From Stictocephala bisonia (lineage: Eukaryota > Arthropoda > Insecta > Hemiptera > Membracidae), in the NCBI GenBank assembly GCA_035578905.1, contig JAQJVL010001182.1, forward strand, positions 62,001 to 126,000: a stretch of 64,000 nt of DNA. Direction: 5' to 3'. The notes beneath the pieces are model-generated. The model did no database searches. It saw only the letters and a program-made list of their open reading frames with translations, and was not told the DNA's origin. The translations under genes were made by a program, and so were the position numbers. This document shows, one piece after another, positions 58,862-64,000 of this stretch (positions are counted from its first letter, which is position 1; each line of letters opens with the position of its first letter).

Positions 58862-59040
58862 ATGAGCAGTAAACATTCTTCTAGATCTAAGAACGTTTCA
58901 AGTAGTGATGACTCTGAGAGCAGTGATGAAAAGTATTCTAGAAAGAAAAAGAGTTCATCTTCCAAACACAAAAGTAAACATGAACATCGTTCTTCCAGTT
59001 CATCAAAGAAACATTCGTCGAAGAAGAAGTCAAAGAAAAG
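58862..59040 (+). CDS. cactin: cactin, exon 1 (N-terminal Ser/Lys-rich region)
   Basis: Cactin is a conserved nuclear protein that associates with the spliceosome. In Drosophila it was found as a partner of the IkB protein Cactus. The ATG at 58862 has an A at -3 and is the first Met after an in-frame TAA at 58841. The 59 complete codons are a Ser/Lys/Arg-rich low-complexity tail (for example SSKKHSSKKKSKK), as in other cactins. The exon ends AAAAG|GTAACA, leaving two bases (AG) of an Arg codon. That codon is completed by the first base of exon 2, and the frame then continues without change. Any 5' UTR exon is unidentified. Confidence 0.88.
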
Positions 59041-59589
59041 GTAACAAATTCACTATATAATTTGAATTCAGAAATTAACTGTAACTTTATTACGTCTACA
59101 AATAAATGTTGTCAACACATTTGAAAAATTAAAATGCTCTCTAATTTTGCCTTCTAAACTATTTGAGAAGTTTAAGTTTTATGAGTGTTTTTTTTTTCAA
59201 ATTTCCAAATGTATGAAATAGTTTTCTAACAACAGAAAAACTAGTTAGAATTTAACAAATTATGATTTTAGTCGTAAATCAGTAACATTAATTTGTTTTA
59301 TATATGGAGAAGGACCTCTTGTGAGAGTATTTGAAAAAATTATTTGAGCCAATGGCTGATTTACAATTACTAGTATCATTACATAGTTATGGCATTTTTA
59401 TCTTAGTTTTGTGAAAATCGATAACATATAAACACAAAATCTGAAATAAATGTTCTATCATAAACTTGATTGTTATAAAATCAAATCAGTATTGCAGTAA
59501 GAACATATATAAATGCATTTCAAAAGTCAGAATGGTTTTAAAATAACTATAATTTTGTTATTAATCAAATCACTCTACAATATTCATTC

Positions 59590-61400
59590 ATACATAGAGA
59601 TTTAGAAAACATTTACTCTTCCAATTAATCCCACTTCCAGCACCGGTCTCAGCTTATCAACTATACGGTCTCCCAGTTGTTCGACAAAAACTCGTCCACA
59701 GCATAAAATGCATGACATAAAGGCTAAAAAGCCGTTAAGATGAGTTTTGAAGGCTTTCAGAGTTATGGTGATTTTCATAGAATTGGGCAGTCTGTTGTAA
59801 AGATGAACACCTGCTTCCAAGGGCAAGTGCTCAAACGTTACTGTTCTGTGTCTCTCAGTCCTGTAGTTGTCCCTGCCAAGACTTACAAGAGTATTATATT
59901 CGTGTAAGTCTCGCCCCTGAGTCAAGGAGCATTTAGAGATGAAAAAAGTTGTTGTTTCGAGAATGTAGAGGCAGGGTAACGTTAAGATCTTCAAATTTTT
60001 AAAAATTGGCCTACAAGAGTCTGAAGTTAACTTTAGCGATTATTCGTATTGCCTTTTTCTGTAGCCTGAACAATCTAAGAAATTGATTGTTCATACAGGA
60101 TCCCCACAACATTACGCCATAAGCTAAGTGAGGGTATATCAAGCCATAATACGCCATCAACAGGACCTGAATAGGGCAGTATCTGGTGAAAGACCTCAAA
60201 ACAAATATGCCTGATGTTAATTTAGCGCATACCAAATCAGTATGGACATTCCGTGTCAACCCTTGATCCAGGTGTATTCCAAGGAATTTCAATGTGTGAA
60301 CTTCTTCTAGCATAGTGTCTTCTAACATCACATTGGGTCTCCATTCTAGGCCACAAAGACATAAGGAAAAATTAAAAAATATTAGAACTTAGGCTTAAGC
60401 GGCCTGTGTCGTAACTAGAATCTACAGTTTCCGGTGACAACCGCGTCAAGGTACTATCTACAATATTTACAAGATGACCAGACGTTTCGCCCATACTGAG
60501 GATGCCACATACTGTGGTTTCTCTGAGGATGCCATATCACAGTATGGGCGAAACGTCTGGTCATCTTGTAAATATTGTAGATAGTACCTTGACGCGGTTG
60601 TCACCGGAAACTGTAGATTCTAGTTAAAAATTAAAAAAGTTTGATTTTGAAGTGTTTGTTTTTAGATTGAGGCTCTAGAAATGTTGAATGCATTTATTCA
60701 ACTCTAAAAATACTTGTTGTTCTACAAGATCTGGTGAGTCGTCTCAAAAACACAGGGACGACTCATATGCATACTGTACTATTTTCCCCTGTTGCAGTGA
60801 TGCCCCAATGTCATTGACATAAACTAAGAACAGGACAAGGCTGAAAATTGATCCCTAAGGGACACCATAACACAGATTGATTAATTTAGAAGAAAGATCG
60901 GAGATTTGAACTAATTGAGTTCTTTGGCTGGCTGACATATGAATCAAGCCAGTCAAGGGGGATGCCTCGGATACCATGGGATTCCAATCTAGCTAGCAGT
61001 ACCTTATGATCTAAACACAGTCAAAAGCTTTTGATAAGTTTAGAAAAACACCAAGGGTGGATTCACGACATTCTAATCCCTTCACAACTATATCAATCAG
61101 TCTCGCTACTGCGTCTATAGTTGATTTGCCCTTTCTGAATCCAAATTGGTACTCAGAGAGCTGGCTGTGTTTATTTAAAAAAATTTAACATTATTGTTAG
61201 GAAAAGTTTTTCAAATATTTTACTCAATATTGGTAAAATAGAGACTGGCCAATAGTTATTGATTGAAAAAGGATCTCCTTTTTTATAAATTGGTATTACT
61301 TCAGCTGTTTTCAGGAGTGAGGGATAAACTCCACTTTGAAAAGACAAATTTACTGAATGTGTCAATGGCCTCGAGAGATGCTTGGAGCATTTATTAGAGC
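59590..61400 (-). pseudogene. Antisense LINE (RT and C-terminus) in cactin intron
   Basis: The minus strand reads the RT in order. At 61365-61230 comes AEVIPIYKKGDPFSINNYWP with SILPILSKIFEKL (early RT motifs). The middle (61150-60900), with shifts, has the 'GFrkGkST', 'FLdlSKAFD' and 'lYVND' region in degraded form. At 60331-60020 comes LKFLGIHLDQGLTRNVHTD with YYGLIYPHLAYGVMLWGS and RLQKKAIRII. At 59994-59602 comes the terminal region with HLYNRLPNSMKI. Several frameshifts and a 213-bp palindromic insertion make it inactive. It is oriented against cactin. It is the same general jockey/CR1-like type as the fragments at 11390 and 18380, and longer than both. Confidence 0.88.
60413..60625. mobile_element. 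Perfect palindrome, 86-bp arms, 41-bp loop
   Basis: The left arm 60413-60498 (AACTAGAATCTACAGTTTCC to GACGTTTCGCCCATACTG) is the exact reverse complement of 60540-60625, with no mismatch. The loop at 60499-60539 contains two TGAGGATGCCA copies. A single-arm relative lies at 17124-17250. It sits inside the antisense LINE within cactin intron 1. Perfect arms mean recent origin or gene conversion, and the transcript would form a very stable hairpin. Confidence 0.97.
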
Positions 61401-62089
61401 AATTGACATGAAATCATTTGATTTTTTGGCTGGGAGAGCTTTAATGATTTATGTACAAAGTTGTTAAATTTGAGAGCTCTTTAATAGTTTTACAAATGTA
61501 TTGATACTACAACCAGTCCAGCTTTGATTACTTGTAATTGAACCTTGAATGAAAAAAATTGAAATTCACTTGAGCCCTTTAGTAATTGTGCAAATTTCTG
61601 CCAAGCTCGCTCCATTTTCCCAGTTGTGAATATAGAGCTGACAGCAATCAAGGCCAAGTTTGTATTGTATATAAACCGACACCAGAAATGTTCAGTAGCT
61701 TACTAAGAGTATTTTTTATGGGCTTTTCAAACCTTTAAACTGTGAATAATAATGTATCCATTACTTTTCCAATAAAATATATTTAAAATTTTAATCAGAG
61801 GCAATTTGTAGTGGCCTGAAAGCGACCTCTTAAGTTTCACTTTTAATTTTCTTTCATAGAGGCCTCTAAAATGATGTGTAACTCCAAAGGGGTTTGAAAT
61901 TAAAATTTTGAAGTTGGGCCCAAAACATGATATTTTGGGGGCAGAGGTAATCTGGAGATAGAACCCAAAACAGTATAGTTTTATACGCTACAGAAGTTTT
62001 TGTGGATGCGGTTGTTAAAAACACTATGAGATATCCGTACTTTTGATTCATCTTGTAGGATTTCACAAATATTAAAAATATTTTTTTAG

Positions 62090-62480
62090 GCGAGCATCAT
62101 CATCATCATCGTCATCATCCGACTCCAGTGATTCTTCTGTTAAGTTGTTGCAACGCCTCAAAGTTGAAAGGGAGAGACATATATTGGAAAAGAAACATCA
62201 GAAAGAAATATTAAAAGCAACTGAAACTCCAGAAGAAAAACGGCTTCGCCGACTACTGAAAAAAGAAGCAAAAGAACGGAAAAGAAAAGAAAGGATGGGC
62301 TGGGACAATGACTACCTCCACTATACAAATACTGATAATCCTTTTGGTGATGGAAATTTGTTGGCAACATTTGTTTGGAACAAAAAGTTAGAAAAAGATG
62401 GTCTTGGTGGTGTTAGTCGGGAAGAATTAGAAACCCGAAACAGGCAAAAGCAGGAGGAAAACAAGAGAGAACTTGAAAAG
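62090..62480 (+). CDS. cactin: cactin, exon 2 (conserved MGW...YTNTDNPFGD block)
   Basis: The acceptor TTTTTTTAG|G at 62089/62090 restores the frame from exon 1 (AG+G = Arg60). Residues 63-70 are eight serines, followed by DSSDSS. Then comes a charged helix (about 78-128, with ETPEEKRLRRLLKKEAKERK at 105-124). The diagnostic cactin motif MGWDNDYLHYTNTDNPFGDG is at 129-148, followed by LLATFVWNKKLEK at 150-162. This block is strongly conserved from insects to humans. The exon ends GAAAAG|GTATGA at a phase-0 donor after residue 190. Full-length cactins are several hundred residues long, so the mid domain and the C-terminal cactus-binding domain lie beyond the window. Confidence 0.95.
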
Positions 62481-62859
62481 GTATGAAATACTATATTTTG
62501 CTAGATTATTAACTACTGTCAGTGTAGAAATTATATGCACCCAAGTTTGAAGGTTGTTTGCCAAGAAACTAAGTGGCCTATGAAAAATTCAATAATATGT
62601 TATGATATTTGCATTTTAAAATATCATCACAAGTTCTAGTAATTTTTATCTTAGTCGGAACAGAAAAGTTACTGGATTTACTAGTTTTCACTGTGCATTG
62701 ATTTTACACTTTTTTTACTCAAAAACTTGTTCATGTGTCATATTTACATTTCACTATGTGTGGTTGATAGGTTTGTTTTCTGTAAGTTTTATAAATTTCT
62801 GAATTTTACGTTTTCAAGAAAATAAGTTCTTATCAATTTCCCGAAACAAAGTTTTATTA
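62481..62859 (+). other. cactin intron 2, unremarkable part
   Basis: AT-rich intron sequence starting GTATGA. No exon is visible before the right edge of the window, so the intron is at least 1.5 kb. Confidence 0.7.
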
Positions 62860-63240
62860 GCCTACTAGGGGCACCCCTGCTCACTTTGCGTGCCAACCCC
62901 AGCTCTCGCTACACTCTATAGATTTTGACCTTCGGCCTCGGCATGTGACTTTTAACTGCAAATAATATATATATGTATATATATATATATATATATATAC
63001 TATATATACATATAGTATAAATACCCAATGTTATTACTTAGCTTATTTAAAACGTGTTGGTTTCATTTGGTTTTGTTTAACAGCTGAAGATTAAACTCTT
63101 AATGCATCAATTAGATAATGTCAAACATACAAAATAAACATGTTTATTTATTTACAAAACAGCTGTTATTAATTTACTAAAAATCAACCCAATATTATTC
63201 TTATGGAAAAAAATGGAAATTTTGAGGTGCTCTTTGTACT
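62860..63240. repeat. Dispersed repeat module pair, copy 2
   Basis: Module B (CTACTAGGGGCACCCCTGCTC, CTTTGCGTGCC, CTTCGGCCTCGGCATGTG; 62861-62948) comes first. An AT run follows, then module A (AACAGCTGTTATT, ATTCTTATGG, GGAAATTTTGAGG; 63080-63235). At 34130-34475 the order is A then B, so the modules are circularly permuted between loci. That is expected if the parent was arranged in tandem. Confidence 0.6.
62964..63012. repeat. (AT)n microsatellite
   Basis: Alternating AT tract with single-base interruptions, between modules B and A. Confidence 0.9.
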
Positions 63241-63271
63241 GCTTAGGAATGGAATTTCGAAAAATCCTTTC

Positions 63272-63517
63272 TTAACCCTTTTGATCCCAGGACCAAAAAA
63301 TATTTTTTGTGCTAAAAATCCCAGACCAGACTAAAATCGCACAAGTTAAAGGTTGTGCAAAAAATCCCAGGCCAAAAATTACCAAAATTCATTCATTTTG
63401 GAAAATATGCATAAAACCACTAATATACATGCCATATTGTAGTTTTTTATACTAAAATGTTTGTAACAGTATTATCTAGGCAAAGCAGAATACAAAAGCC
63501 ATAATGTTGTGAAAAAG

Positions 63518-63579
<62 letters not shown>

Positions 63580-64000
63580 AGAAAAAAAATATTTATTTAT
63601 AAAAAAGTATTAATTATCATTTTATAAGCAAATGGAAAAATAATTTATAGGTGGGAAGTATTTTTATTTTGTTCCAAATATATTTTACCCATGGGTACAA
63701 CATTTGAAACCCATGGGTATCATACAAGTAGAAAAAAAAGAAGTTGACAGTGTATGCCAAAAGTTACATGTGGTAGAAGTGGAAGACATCAAGTCCCGAT
63801 TTGTAAAAAATGAAGCACCATTAGGTCCACTGTCATCAGGAAAATACGTAGGGTCCACATCACTCTCGTCGTCAAAAATAGTTGATGAATCAGAAAAAAA
63901 TTCCTATCAGATAGATCGTAATCTAGCAGTCTATCAACTTCACTTTGTCTATCAGCAAGGTTTTTACAATCCATTTCGACAAAAACATTAGTCTGCTAAT
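63272..64000. mobile_element. piggyBac-like element, left end and transposase remnant
   Basis: TTAACCCTTTTGATCCCAGG at 63272 has the TTAA target plus CCC start of piggyBac-like transposons, followed by repeated AAATCCCAG(G/A)CC subterminal blocks (63290-63390). Near the right edge the minus strand carries MDCKNLADRQSEVDRLLDYD (63974-63915). After a one-base frame change follows an acidic Ser-rich stretch with SDSSTIFDDESDVDP, like the N-terminal region of piggyBac transposases. The catalytic domain is absent and the N terminus points toward this end. An internally deleted copy is inferred, its other end just beyond the window. It lies within cactin intron 2. Confidence 0.6.
63523..63576. repeat. 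(TA)n microsatellite
   Basis: About 27 uninterrupted TA dinucleotides inside the piggyBac-like element. Confidence 0.97.

Larger units (their letters stand above)
59041..62089 (+). other. cactin intron 1 (3.05 kb)
   Basis: Bounded by GTAACA and TTTTTTTAG with a T-rich tract before the acceptor. It contains an antisense LINE (59590-61400), itself holding a perfect palindrome (60413-60625). The remaining sequence (59041-59590 and 61400-62089) is AT-rich without features. Confidence 0.85.

Noticed and set aside
58677..58865. 62-codon frame overlapping the cactin start
   Set aside because: It ends by running into the cactin ATG in another frame and has no similarity to known proteins. At most it is an upstream frame in the 5' leader.

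Overview
This is a eukaryotic, AT-rich, gene-poor window, most likely from an insect. Two protein-coding genes can be recognised with confidence. One is an intronless Jun (AP-1 bZIP) gene on the minus strand at 45846-46685. The other is the 5' part of cactin on the plus strand: exons at 58862-59040 and 62090-62480 with GT-AG junctions, the gene running off the right edge. The two are head to head with about 12 kb between their start codons. The c-Jun-type N terminus, spliceosomal introns, tRNA-derived SINEs, many non-LTR retrotransposon remnants and PIF/Harbinger, hAT and piggyBac-like debris all fit an arthropod nuclear genome. A hemipteran is only a guess.

Left part (1-26 kb): an 83-bp satellite runs in from the left edge to about 1650. 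Short tandem arrays follow at 5526 (60 bp), 6355 (128 bp), 7679 (58 then 89 bp), 20800 (about 120 bp) and 23279 (63 bp). Between them lie a foldback element with arms of about 300 bp (9113-9912), a TIR element at 13884, a SINE at 14645, and decayed LINE 3' ends in both orientations (5160, 10450, 11390, 17990, 18380, 25140). No host gene is recognised here. A 67-codon open exon at 4788 is the only weak candidate.

Middle part (26-38 kb): nested DNA transposons. A foldback element (27125-30106) carries a 116-bp array of palindromic CACAACGCGTTGTG sites and surrounds a deleted PIF/Harbinger copy (27857-28899) that still encodes a short transposase motif. A second Harbinger-type element (31704-32827) also keeps an N-terminal transposase piece, and a second copy of the 13884 element abuts it at 32829. 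A nearly homogeneous 75-bp array lies at 36735-37156.

Right part (38-64 kb): about 7 kb of AT-rich sequence with little recognisable repeat content, holding one 158-bp MITE, lies downstream of Jun. Jun comes next, with an upstream cluster of AP-1, CRE-like and CCAAT motifs. After that come a second SINE, a 68-bp array, a GC-rich patch with two E2F consensus sites and an AP-1 site, a third partial SINE, and a jockey/CR1-like LINE fragment. An AT-rich zone of diverged repeat modules leads up to cactin. Cactin intron 1 contains an antisense LINE with a perfect 86-bp-arm palindrome in it. A piggyBac-like end lies near the right edge.

Many apparent open frames are by-products of tandem arrays whose period is a multiple of three, or they lack an ATG. 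They are not listed as genes.
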